NCBI GenBank assembly: GCA_035582835.1
Contig: JAYKAV010003109.1
Coordinates: 1-64,000 of the forward strand
Source: Phoebastria nigripes
Taxonomy: Eukaryota; Chordata; Aves; Procellariiformes; Diomedeidae
Length of the DNA stretch: 64,000 nucleotides
Direction of reading: 5' to 3'
Part shown: positions 13,638 through 25,151 of the stretch, piece after piece
How the letters are laid out: every line of letters begins with the position of its first letter
Position numbering within the stretch: the stretch's first letter is position 1
Position numbers and translations under genes: made by a program
The notes under the pieces: model-generated
The model's input: only the letters and a program-made list of their open reading frames with translations
What the model was told of the DNA's origin: nothing
The model's database searches: none

Positions 13638-15010
13638 CTATCATTCCATGTGTCCAGATATCAGAAGTCTTGGAGATTTTTTCCTTTTATAAAAGAAAAT
13701 GTAAAGTTTGTGTCTATCTGTCTTTCACTATGACTGCACAAACACAGAGGTTTTCAGCTAGCTGAAGTTTTGCCCTGCAAGATTCTGCAGAAAGAGCTGT
13801 GCATCATGTCTTCTAACAACATCCTTCAATATGAAACTTAGTCAAAATTACTTTGTTCCATCATGGTTGTATTTTATGATTTTAACTGATCGCTACAAAT
13901 GGACCTGCGCTGCTTCCAAACCGAATTCACAGACAACATGAACACTCTTAGAAGTCCTTCAAGAAAGTAGACAAAGATCATGTGATAAAAACTTAAACCA
14001 CAAAAACCTCTCACCCTTGCTAAGGCATACTTGTTTTGCAGAGGATTTCTTTCTTCACTGGTTGCCAGACTCTAATAAGCAGTCAAGTTCATCTGCCTTT
14101 CCTCAAATCCTTGAATCTTCACAGCCTACAAAATATCACTTGCTTTGCAATAAACAGAAGACTCTGGGGTTAGCTATGTTCAGAATCTACTTTATAGGGG
14201 ATCTTCAAGTGAACTGAGATACCATCTCAGTTCCTTTATGGATCTTTTCAAAGGTTTCTAGCCTTTTTTCCATGAAACCATAGAGCTGGCTCACAAAACA
14301 AAATTCTAATTCTGGCGTCCATCTGGATCCTGTAGCTCATGTACCGTGCTGTGAATTCCCTTCCTTACCTGCAACTGGAGCTCAGCACATCTGTCAGTGC
14401 CCCACGTCTGCTTGTTCATAAGTGGGACTTCCAAAGCCACCTCCCAGATCACCTGCTGTACTTAACCCGTTACTGATTACCATTATTATTCATTATCCAT
14501 ATTAATAGCAATATTATTAATGGAATCAATAATAATATTAATGACAATAAGTCTAGAGATGCAACATCTCTATAGACTATTTTCTGCATGTCTTTCATTT
14601 GCTCTATAAGTGCAGCATCTTCTTCTGGGGTACCACTTACCTTTCATTTGGTGAAGAACACTTTGAAAATTCGTCAGTCTTGTTTATATCTTAATTGCTT
14701 TCTTCTGACTATTATTGCCCTTAAGTCTGTTCCGATATTTTCCTAATTTAAAACAAACAAATTTTTCATTTCCCTTTCAATTTCAAAACTTATATTTATA
14801 CTTAGACATTAGAATCATGGCCATGTGGATAACCAGAGAAGCACAACAAAATTTCCGGGTGTATCCATTGACTGTTGATGCTTTATCTCCCAGTGGGAAC
14901 ACTTACTGAATCAGTGTGAACAGTCTAGTTCCTGGATATGATCTTAATGAGGATCGATGTTCATAATCAGGAATAACAGAATCAAAATATGCTCATGTGC
15001 AAACAACTAA
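13638..15010. other. Unique spacer between two solo LTRs
   Basis: About 1.4 kb of ordinary A/T-rich DNA without gene or known repeat. It holds a patch of ATTAAT/ATTATT words at 14470-14545 and a small hairpin at 14550-14578. No retroviral coding remnants are visible, which argues against the two flanking LTRs being ends of one provirus. Confidence 0.6.
14550..14578. repeat. Imperfect hairpin, 12-bp stem
   Basis: AGTCTAGAGATG (14550-14561) pairs with CATCTC plus TAGACT (14565-14570 and 14573-14578), with a three-base loop and a two-base bulge. It sits beside an ATTAAT-rich patch that is itself partly self-complementary. Confidence 0.75.
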
Positions 15011-15015
15011 ACCCT
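15011..15015. repeat. 5-bp target site duplication, left (ACCCT)
   Basis: ACCCT precedes the LTR terminus at 15016 and recurs at 15562-15566. Confidence 0.88.
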
Positions 15016-15561
15016 TGTCGTGCTTTAACCCCAGCCAGCACCTAAACACCACACAGCTGCTCGCTCACCCCCCACCTCCAGTAGGATGGGGGAGAGAATC
15101 GGGAGGGCACGAGTAGGAAAACTCACGGGTTGAGATAAAAACAGTTTAATAATTGAAATAAAACAAAGTAGAACAGTAATAATAACAATAACAACAACAA
15201 TAATAGAATATACAAAGCAGGCGATGCACAATGCAACTGCTCACCACCTGCTGACCGATGCCCAGGCCGATATGTGAGAGCCCATCCCGTAATACCAGAG
15301 CCCCCTCCCGCCTAGTTTTATACTGAGCATGACGTCACATGGTATGGAATACCCCATTGGCCAGCTGGGTCAACCACCCCAGCTTCCTGTGCACCTGGCA
15401 GAGCATGAGAGGCCGAAAAGTCCCCGGTGCAAGCACCACCCAGCAGCACACAAAACATCAATGGGCCATCAGCGCTCCTGTNATACCAAACCCAAAACAC
15501 AGCACACACCCCCCCAGCTACTGGGAAGAAAGTTAACTCTGTCCCAGCCTGAACCAGGACA
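15016..15561 (-). mobile_element. Complete solo ERV LTR, reverse orientation
   Basis: A 546-base LTR of the same broad family as the other two but clearly more diverged. Read on the minus strand it runs from TG at 15561 to CA at 15016. It carries an intact CRE palindrome TGACGTCA (15330-15337), a TATA-like TATAAA just downstream, an ATTAAA signal near 15145, a trinucleotide-rich R/U5 section (ATT/GTT units) and a C/T-rich U5 end. It keeps sequence near its 5' end that the other two copies have lost, so it belongs to a different, probably older subfamily. Exact ACCCT duplications on both sides show an independent insertion. There is one ambiguous base at 15482. Confidence 0.92.
15330..15337 (-). 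promoter_or_regulatory. CRE palindrome in the LTR U3
   Basis: TGACGTCA, the full CREB/ATF site, lies immediately upstream of the LTR TATA element on the minus strand. The equivalent site in the LTR at 1-521 reads TGATGTCA, a CpG-to-TpG change. Confidence 0.6.
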
Positions 15562-15566
15562 ACCCT
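15562..15566. repeat. 5-bp target site duplication, right (ACCCT)
   Basis: Matches 15011-15015 exactly. Confidence 0.88.
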
Positions 15567-16795
15567 TTACCAGGCTGATGAATAAATATGACTTTCCTGA
15601 AAGATTTAGTTACTTATCAGATCACTTATGCTGAAATTTCTATGATAAAATAGAGCTGTGACATATATCCTAGACGAAATTGCATGAATAATTATTTGTG
15701 TCACAGTTCAAGAGTTTAAAAATATATTCTGTTCATGGGATGCATAATATTAACATATTTGTGAGCTCGTCATATACTAGAATTGGGCTTCATGCAATTA
15801 TTTAAACATGGAGAGATGAGTTTATAAAATTGTATGGTGGGGGCCCTATCCAAAATCCACTGAGGTTACAAGCAAAATTTGATGGAACTTTGGATTAGAC
15901 TCTGTGAGACCAGATCTCAGTACTTACCAGATGAAAGTCAGTCTTCCTCCTTTCCCCTTCTTTGTGTAAAGGAAAGACATTAAAATAAATATATATACAT
16001 TTTCACATTTGCAGTACTAGTAGACTAGGATATTGCCATGAATGTGTCTTGTCTCTGCAATTTCCAGGTAAATTATTTACCTATTCAGACTGTTGTATAT
16101 ATTAGTTTATACATATAAATATTGGTTTGACGTCTCTTATTTTAGCTTCCGAGTTTGCAGCTCTTCACTTGTACAGTGCGAGGACTTTGTGCCTTTAATT
16201 GGCTCAGCCTCTGATTCAATATTTGCTTGTGTTAGCTCTGTGGAAACAAGGTATTGCAATGCTTCACTTTCATCTGTAGAATTTATTTTTTTCTGTAATA
16301 GTGTTGGTCCTTTCGAGGTTCTTCAAAGGAGTTTCATCATCTTTTTTATTTTTACAGTGCACAGGACTGAAATATCTATGGAAGATCTAATAATGAGATA
16401 AGTTTGCTATTATACTTATTTTTCACCTTGAAAGATACATTGCCTGAAAGTACATTTCTAACTAGGAACCCAGTGTGAATAAATACATAGTGTGTTATTC
16501 CCCATTAAAAGGGCGCTGACAGTTACGTATTCTGTATGCACATATATCTACATATAAGGCACTTATATCTATTTTCAGGTTCTCTAGATTACCAGATTTA
16601 CTCACCCCTAATCCAGCCTAAATTTATTGTATTCAGAGTATTATAAACCTGCTACCATAGGTACAGAAACCTGGTTTTGGCAACAAGAATTATGTCCACA
16701 TTACAAGTAATTTGGCATAGATCAAAGCACCTGGTGCTGAGACCCTTCAAATCTTCATTGTATAAGGCTTGCAGAATTGACCTCAGAGTAGTTTA
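15567..16795. other. Gene-free stretch
   Basis: A/T-rich, with no gene or known repeat recognised. A 102-codon frame at 16093-16401 has no family signature and no convincing splice sites. Confidence 0.55.
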
Positions 16796-17880
16796 GCCAT
16801 GCACCTACTCCACCTTCCCACCAGCTGGGCCAAACGTCTGCCTTACACTTGTACTCCAAGGCTTGCTGAGGCTATCCCGCGAACCCTTCCTTACCCATCC
16901 GCAAGCACCTCTGCAGAGATCTTCAGGAATCTTCACCACGCTGTGCTTTTCCTTAGCCCAAGTAAATGACCTTAATACATCACTGTTCCCCTCATACCAC
17001 CATTGCTTGTGTAGGGCCTGAGCCAAAGCACGTGTTTTCCTCAGTAGCTAACTCAGTAGCTGCAACTTTCCAAAGGACATGGCGGTACTTGCTGCCTGTC
17101 CCCCCTCGCAACATCACCTTTGGACATTATTGGCCACCATGGACTGCAGGGGAGAAGTCGTAGACACAAGGCTGCTGCAGCTATGGCAGAGCGACACCTG
17201 GAATGGACTGATGTCTAGAATTTGGGACTTTCTTTTCCTTTAAGACAAAAAAGGACCAAATGCCTCTGGGAGTCCTTGCCACTGAGACTGCTTTGACCAA
17301 GGTTGAGCAGAGGTTGTAGGCTTGGGGCAGGACTACATCACCTTTGGCACATGGGAATGGTAACCCATCAATGTAAACCTTTTGTGACAAAGAGGTATGT
17401 GAAAATTCTTTGTCTTTAACTGTGCTGTGCCTTCATCAGCCTTTCACAAAGTGTCAGGAGGTGGCTACTGGAAGGAGCCTCAGTCTGCTTCTGGCCAGCC
17501 CTGAGGCAGGAATCCCACAGCAACGATGGGGGTCTCCAGGAGCTGGGAGTTCAGACATGCAGCTGGCTTGCTGCTGCACTGATGCCTGAAGAGCACTTCA
17601 AAGTCTCCCCAGTAGCTGCACAGCTTCCAAGCCACCCCCAGACTCTTCAAGAATTTTGCATTATTTTTCTTGAATGTAAAGCAGCATTGCTTGTTAGTCT
17701 CCTCATGCCCAGCAGCATCAGGTAGTCTGCACCCTCCGGGTGTGCCCTGGTTTACCCTGTTGCTTGAGAAATGTACGGCCCTTCAGGAAAGATTAGGAAA
17801 ATTCCTCAGGTGCACAGGTTGTTCCTCTCCGAATCTTCTGAGAGGTGAAGAAGGGCTGCAATCGACACAATGAATAAGAG
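16796..17880. other. GC-richer block of unknown origin
   Basis: About 1.1 kb with visibly higher G+C than its neighbours. Open frames of 65 to 73 codons occur on both strands: minus 16805-17026 and 17181-17390, plus 16966-17163 and 17670-17873. On the minus strand the first two are separated by several stops. I do not recognise a protein family. Possible readings are a decayed gene or retroelement, an untranslated exon of a non-coding RNA, or simply local composition. Confidence 0.3.
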
Positions 17881-20516
17881 TTTATTAGTAAGACTACTTT
17901 CCCTATAATTGGCTTCCTTATGCAATAACATTTGTTATTAGATTAGATATAAGTGTAACATAACCGTACATTATACATCTTCATTTAGCAAAGCCTGTAT
18001 GGCATATGCTTTGTTTTTTCTGTTCACCAGTTTTTTCATGAACAAAAAAGAAAGATTTAAATTTGGTTTTAGTGTTACACAAACACACGATAGCAAGGTA
18101 TAAGCTGTACTTCAGCAACTTTGGCTATGTGACAAAATGTCATCAAAACGTGACTGATGAATAGCTAATAGATGCATTGAAGGCAAATTCTAATTTCTAT
18201 CCAGAAATTCAGTTTATAAACAGTCCCAAAAGAGAATTTGCTGTTTGAAACATATAAGCGTCAAGCCTAATGAATGGCCTCTTAAGTTTTATAATACTTC
18301 TTGAAAACTAGTTTAAGGTATAGTACCTTGTAGGAATCAGTGAAAGTAAAATAATTAATAGTGGAAATATTACAAAGTCCAATCAAATACCCTTTTAAAA
18401 ATACTCCCTTTGCATCATTAACCTTGTCAGTCATTCCTTTAAATAAATCCCTGTTTAAAAATAATAAAAAGAAGGAAATGTACAAGTGTGTACTCCTGGA
18501 GTGACTTCATAAATTGATTAATTTTTGAAACATTTGACTCTGATTAATGAGAACAAGACAGCTGAAATATGTGAACTGAAGATATAAATACACTCTACCT
18601 ATTCATACTGCCATATTTCAAGCTGTCTTTTCTGAGGATTATTTAAAACTAAATACCCTATACCTTGCATGGAATCTGGCAGCTCAAGGATAATTTTTTT
18701 TTTAAATCATAATGACAAGACCTTTTATTATTGCTTTTCTGAAAATAAAGGAATTCGTGAATCTATAGCTCTAATTTATGCCACATCACATGTATAGTAC
18801 TACATATGTGAAATTATAAAATTATTTCAACACCACCTCACTAACACTGGTGTAGATCTTGAACCTACAATGACCCACCAAAGATGAATCCCTCCATTTG
18901 TACTCTAAGGGAGCTGAAGACTGTTCAAGGACTCCACCAGGGCACCAAAAGAACATAAAGTGTTCTTCACCCTCAGCTCATTATAGCACAAGTATATTAG
19001 TTACACTACACATTTCTACACTACCGTCAGTGTGCGAGAGAACGACAGATTCCAAGAACCACACCAAAAGATATAACGAGAAGCTAGCATATGCAGTTAA
19101 AAAGGTAGAGGTGACTCAATTTCCAGGGGTTTACTTTAAATATTTAAAGACTGTTCTGACTCTGGAAAATATTTAATATTTAAAAATAAAGTAAAAAAAC
19201 CTGACTTGAGATCTTTTTTTCTGTAGGTAACAAATATCACTCTTTCTTTTTCTCTTATGCAAAAGTAAACATGCAATTATTTCAAGCATGGTTTTATTTT
19301 TAAAGTTTCACTTGCAAAGCAGCAGTGGTATGAATAGGAACCACTAAGAACTGGAGGTGGTGCTTTGCCATGAAAGCCGGTACAGAGTTTGTAGTAAAAC
19401 TCTACAGAGTTTTACTGCTCTTTGGCATATTACTTTTTTTTTTGTTGTTCTGAACGTGATATATCAGGACTAAATCTACAATTCATATTCCATAAAACCT
19501 ACAAATAAAATTATTCTTATTGGTGACACAGATGGCGAAAATAAGTCTATATTGAAATCGATGGGAGTTTTGTGTACATGAAAGCTACAAGATATAGGTG
19601 CTTATAATTATCATCTTTAAACCAAATTTCATTTTCTGTCTCTTTGTAAGGAATTCAAAGTCCTTTGGAAGGTATTTGGTATTTAAATTCCAAGGGCTGC
19701 CCAAATGCAGTAGCTGAAGCTGAAACTTGAGATAAAAAAAGAAATGAAAGATTTTCTGAGAGAGAAAAGTAGTTTGTGCTTCAGCCTTAAATGATCCTGA
19801 TATCTGATACAATGGAAAAGCTGAAGAAGAGATTAGCCATTTGAAAAATGACCATTTCAGAGCTGTTCATTGATTTCTTAAAGGTCTATTCACTAAAAAT
19901 ACATTTAAAGCATAAATGGCAAAGATCCTACTGGTAGGTCATTACTTGTATTCAAACTGCTTGTAGTTTTGAGGCTTGCTGCCTCAAAACAGTAAAAAAT
20001 ATTGCTACCCTAGTAATGAGTTAGCATTTGCTATGATTGTGGGTGCCAGCTTGTGATGGCACACGCAGACAAAAAGGTGCTACCAGCAGGATTCAGTATA
20101 ACTGGATGTATATAAGTCTAAAATTGTGTTACACTTCACAATAATTTTAATATTGCTGAGGATGCGTGGTGGATAGTAGCTGAGATTTTTATTCTGCAGA
20201 AAGATAATGCTCTATGCAGCAGAAGTAAGGATGCATCCAAAGGTCCAGCAGTTAGGGCCACATGCTCACAGCCATAGTGCCAGTGCTGGATTCAGTGGCA
20301 TGGGAAAGAAAATATAGTAAAGGGAAAGGAGATAACAATTTATTTACAGCAAATTACTGACTTCTGGTATATTTGGATTGCTACGTTATTATATCAGGAT
20401 CAGATTATTATTTTGTGGTCAGCTGCTATTCAGAATACTTGATATGTTGAAGACAGATGAGGTCGTAGAAGACAAGAAATAGAAAGTATAGTGACACTCT
20501 TTTAGAAAGGACAAGA

Positions 20517-20517
<1 letters not shown>
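17881..20517. other. A/T-rich gene-free stretch with one perfect hairpin
   Basis: No gene or recognisable transposon. The notable element is the inverted repeat at 19393-19416. Frames of 65 to 92 codons are chance-length. Confidence 0.55.
19393..19416. repeat. Perfect inverted repeat, 11-bp arms
   Basis: AGTAAAACTCT and its exact complement AGAGTTTTACT are separated by two bases. The word TACAGAGTTT also occurs just upstream at 19381-19390, so the palindrome may have grown from a local duplication. Confidence 0.85.

Positions 20518-20590
<73 letters not shown>
20518..20590 (+). repeat. 73-base poly-A tract
   Basis: 72 A and a single T (20550). No AATAAA lies just upstream and no target duplication is visible, so it is not clearly the tail of a retrocopy. 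CR1 LINEs do not end in poly-A. The phenylalanine/lysine-rich frames reported across it are meaningless. Confidence 0.95.
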
Positions 20591-20592
<2 letters not shown>

Positions 20593-21285
20593 AACAAAAT
20601 ATGGTCCAGGGAATTAAGAACAGACAGCTTAACTTCACTCCTTAGGAAAGTTCTGGGATAAATAACCAAACAAAGTACACAACATCTGGAAGATTACAAG
20701 AAAACAAGTAACAGCTGTCAAAAGTAAATAATGTAAAATCTTTCTAAAATCTTTTTAAAACAAGTTTAAAAGTTTAGGGGTAAAGGGGGAAAAAAACCCA
20801 TAAAAACAAACAACAGGAGGGATGGGATTCAGTTGCTTAAATGTAATATTCATTACCATGAAGACATCCAAGACAACCATACAAGGCTGGCGGATATGAC
20901 TTACAACCCAAGGGAGTTCTGCTGTCTTCTAGCTGACAGCTGGAGGCCAGGCAGGATATTTTCTGTTGCCTAAAATGTTACTGGATGTCTATGCATAGGC
21001 AACTGAATCCATCCCAAATGTTGTATGCCTTGACTTTCAANACAGATTTCTAGGAAATAGGATCTAGGTGAAAACCTGGTAGAGTCGAGGCAAAAATGGC
21101 CTTATAGCTATACTTAGAGAACAGTTATCTATGGTCATTGCCTAACCGGAAGCATTTGAATCAAAAGGGGTCCCAAAGGGCTTTGTCATTGACCTGATTC
21201 TGTGTAAGATTATTCAAGTCACTAACAGATAAACCAAACTGAATTTCTCGAAGCTCTGTGTTATTTGCAAACATGCCAGGTGATA
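20591..21285. other. Gene-free spacer
   Basis: No feature recognised between the poly-A tract and the CR1 fragment. One ambiguous base lies at 21041. Confidence 0.5.
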
Positions 21286-21483
21286 CTTCCTCTCTATTCA
21301 GCACACCTGGAGTACTGTGTCCAGTGCTGGGCTCACCAGTACAAGGGAGAGATGGAGCTACTGGAGAGAGTCCAGGGAAGGGCCACAAAGAAAGTTAAGG
21401 GACTGGAGCATCTCTCCTATGAGGAAAGGCTGAGAGAGCTGGGACTCTCAGCCTAGAGAAGGCTCAGGGGGCCTCATTTGTGG
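21286..21483 (+). mobile_element. CR1 LINE fragment (C-terminal ORF2)
   Basis: The + strand frame reads [20 protein letters not shown], then a stretch equivalent to [28 protein letters not shown]. This is the well-known region after the reverse transcriptase domain of CR1 ORF2. The frame ends at a stop right after that motif, and the matching DNA continues for about 30 bases. The element is truncated on both sides: no RT catalytic domain upstream and no 3' tail downstream. It is an ordinary dead 5'-truncated copy and useful mainly as evidence for a bird genome. Confidence 0.9.
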
Positions 21484-21589
21484 CACTACTGGTATTGACC
21501 AAGTTCCATCTTGCAAGGACTTCTTTGTTATAAGTGATGAATGTAGTGCATTATCCCCAAAATTACTACGCAGCCTGTGAGGACAATTA

Positions 21590-21910
21590 ATTTTTCTGAG
21601 AAATTACAAGGTAGTTAATTAATCTGACTTAAAGTTAATTAAAATTTTGCTCCTTTAAGAAAAGTGTTGGTCCATTTAGCATATGTCAGCCTTTTTCCAC
21701 TAATGACCTCAAAAAGAAAATATTATACATTCTTGAAGTTTATTTTTAAAAGCTGTTGAATTCCTGTATATAGTGCTCAGTTCAAGAAAATTAAAAGTTA
21801 AGTTTATTATCTGTTATAATTAGTTAATTTTACTTAACCACAGTAAGACTAAATACTGGTAGGTTATTGTGACATCAGAGCTAATTAGTGAACCAAATTT
21901 GCATGCAAAA
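21590..21910. promoter_or_regulatory. A/T-rich cluster of homeodomain and octamer sites
   Basis: Within 320 bases I see GTTAATTAAT (near 21614), GTTAATTAAA, ATAATTAG, CTAATTAG (21881-21888) and a perfect octamer ATTTGCAT (21897-21904). Such clusters are typical of developmental enhancers, but A/T-rich DNA also makes them by chance. Only cross-species conservation could tell. Confidence 0.2.
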
Positions 21911-23051
21911 CTTCTGGTGTTTGTAATATATCAAGAGTCTGAGGGAGACTGGGTAAAGGCATTAGAAATGTAACGTGGGGAGTGCTCAGCTCCATTCTCA
22001 TGGAACTTAAAAATCACATGGCCACATACTACCTCGGCAACAGTTCCTGAAAGACTGCCTTTCACACCATTCCTTCTGCTTTGGGGAAGCAGCACTATCA
22101 AGAAAAATATAATCATACATGCCCAGAGAGCTTGTAGAAATTGTGACTTGGAGATTGAGCTCTCCCTTTTGCCCTTATATAACCCGCTGATGTCACTAAT
22201 ATTTCAAATTAAGGATCTTATGCATCACCAACATGCTTTGGCTGTTTAGCAGTGCTGGGGAGAGGTAAACCAACCATAAAATCCAGCTTAACTTGCTGGC
22301 ATGCTCCAATTGCTTTAGTGCATTGGTGAATCTGCTCTTAAAGTTGAAATAAAATATGATTTAAGATACCAAGAAAAATCAGAACCGATACAGAAATATT
22401 ACATTATTCTTGTGCATTATTAGTATATAAGTTCTGAAATAATTTAAATAGAGTAAAACCAGTAGGCAAACATATTCCTTAGACTATTTAGGATATGAAT
22501 TAGTTCCTCAANCACAAAAATATCGAAAGGGTGTAGTAATCCTCCTGAAATAATTATTATAAAACAAAAATACCTCTAAACTTCACACAAAGCAATGTTA
22601 ACCCTCCTGTGTAGTCCTACCATGACAAAACTATTTTGAGGAAATGGGAAGGTGGCAACACATCAAATTAATTCTAGAACACTTGTTTTAAAAAACAGTA
22701 TTTATATACCTGAGAGATGACAATCATCTTGAATCCTAACATATGCTAAAACTTCAGGAATACAAAACTATTTTTTGTAAATATTTATGTGCATAATACA
22801 CAGACTTATAAATAATATTTCTGAGAAATCTATGAATAAACATATTCTGGCATTTCCAATAAAGCCTTCAACATCCTTTCTTATTTTATCTTAAGTCACC
22901 TTTATCCTTTCTTATTCCATCAGTTTACTTAAAGTATTTGAATACACTGAAGGAAAAACTGTGATTTAAATTGCACAATAAGAAGTGAAAAGAGGGGGTT
23001 TTATGTTGCTGTGGGTTTAGATCTTCAGGTTTTGGTTTTAGTGTAAACTAA

Positions 23052-23092
23052 AAGTTTCTGGTTTCCTGGCTCAGGAAACCAGAGAGAAACTT
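23052..23092. repeat. Hairpin, 16 paired bases
   Basis: CTGGTTTCCT (23058-23067) and AGGAAACCAG (23073-23082) pair perfectly around a five-base loop. The stem continues outward with AAGTTT / AAACTT after a four-base AGAG bulge. It is shorter than a typical microRNA precursor. Confidence 0.85.
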
Positions 23093-25114
23093 GTCTGAAA
23101 TATGTGTGTATGTGTATGTATATGTTTTGGTTGTAGGTGTTGGTTTTTTTTCCAGAGTAGACTGGATTTATTTGAAATATACAAGCCAAAAGTTAGTAAT
23201 TTCAAAGATATCTCTGTAACTTAGGGGAGAAAGTTAGAGTGACGGCCACCAAAATTTAGGCCTGTAATTTCCTCAGGTACTTTTTAACAAGTTGTGCTGT
23301 GTTAGGTCTAGACATCAAAACATAAAACTGATTCGCAGTCTTTGATATAAAAAAAAAAGAGTGTTAATGTACTAAATGAGTATTATTTAAAATTATTCTA
23401 GAAGTACAATCACAGATAATGATTATGCTTCATGAGAACGCAAAACCACCATGGCATTTGGTATTTTGGCTAAAATAGTCTTTTGGCTGTCACAGGCAAA
23501 GGTCAGATGCTCTAATTAGATTACTGTACAACTTGTATATGAATTAATTGCACAGGGGTTTGCACATAAAACAAATGCAGTCTTTGTTTTTCACACTTCT
23601 TTTTTTTCCTCAACAGATCTTTTACATCTGCTGGATGATGACACCACGAAATACAGTTTCTGAATACAGATTTGTTTTGGGATGTTCAATAATTTTATGT
23701 ATGCAGACAGTGTGATTCCTATCTCTGGTTTACCAATGGTCTATAAAGCCTTACAGAAAGATTAATTACAGCTCACATCAATTTTGGCCTCTAGATGTCA
23801 TGTAAAGAACATAACACCAAAGAGGAAGCAGAAGAATTTTGATTATGTCCATCAGAAAAGAAAGAGACAATAACAGGTAGGTAATGGAATTTTAAAAAGG
23901 GTTGCATTTACTGTTTGCATCTTTTTAAATAACGAAGTTCTTAAAATTAAGTGGGAAGTAGGAAGAAATTCAAGTTCAATGGAAGAAATGTTACTGATTG
24001 AAGAACTACTATAAATCAGCAAGATTTGAGAAAATCTTGAACAACGTTCAAGAACTCACAGATGTCATATAACTGATATTCGAGGTTAAAACTGGTACAA
24101 AAAATATAATAGCTGTCAAAGATGCAGTAGAAATATAGTTATATACCTGACCTTTTGCATCAAACTCTGCCTGCAGTTCCAAGCATTTCTCAAAATACTT
24201 TTGATAACACTCACAAAAACACTTTTCCAAACATTTTATTTGCAGTTTTAAAATGCACAGTGCAAATACCATAAAAGCACTTTGCTCCATGACAGCATTT
24301 ATCCAAGGATCTTAAAGTGCATTAGTCATGCAAGTACCATATAAAATAAACAAATAGAATCATATTCATTTTTGCAGGTCAGTGAATAGAAAGAAAAAGT
24401 TATTGAAATGCAGGTCCAAACTCTAATTCCAAGTTGATAGCAAGGCCAGAAGAGGAACCTCAAAATCTTTTTCCCACCAAATTAAACATTCATTATCAAA
24501 TATAAATAAAAAATGTGACAGGAATTCAATTTAGATTCTATAAAGGATCTTGCATGTAGGGTTTCTAAGACATCGTGTTTTTCTATGTAGTAAAACACTT
24601 TGGAAAACTGCAGGTGCCTGCAGACTTAGATGCCACCAGCGGACATCTTCTCATCTTTATGCAGGCACTGTGCATCCTAACAACACAAAATACCCATGTT
24701 AAGCAGAGACCCAAAGAAAGTCTGCATCCTAAAGGTTGAGTCCTGTACAGTACATATAAGACAAGCCAGTAGAGTAAAGCTGACCTTACCCTTTAGGCCA
24801 CAAACCTGACATTTATAAGCTATGCAATGCTAGGGTTCTCTGCTGCTTCTCCACTCTTTGGCTCTACCAGCCATAAATCTCTTAACTGTCCAGCAGCTTG
24901 TGCCTTTTCCTGTCTTACACACTTCTCCTAAGGTTATCACCAGGACTATCAACCTGCCAACACCAAAATTTTATCTCACAGTTTCTGTTTCCACTGACTA
25001 ACAATCATTTCCAAGCACAGAAGCATAGAATAATCTAGGATCCAGTTTGTACCAGTTGTTCAGCTCTTGGTAATGGCTATTTCAAAATGACACCACAAGT
25101 TACTATAAAATGCT

Positions 25115-25151
25115 ACTTAGAGTATGATAGTACTTTCATGCTACTCTAAGT
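25115..25151. repeat. Inverted repeat, 10-bp arms
   Basis: ACTTAGAGTA (25115-25124) and TACTCTAAGT (25142-25151) are exact complements around 17 bases. Confidence 0.8.

Noticed and set aside
15016..15561. Coding frames within the LTR (15025-15634, both strands)
   Set aside because: They lie wholly inside the LTR U3/R/U5 sequence, which is non-coding in this family; frames arise from its GC-rich ends.
20426..20638. 70-codon Phe-rich minus-strand frame
   Set aside because: It is the translation of the poly-A tract.
25015..25040. Possible reverse CR1 tail (CATAGAATAATCTAGG)
   Set aside because: Only about 20 bases match and the next expected CR1 words are absent.
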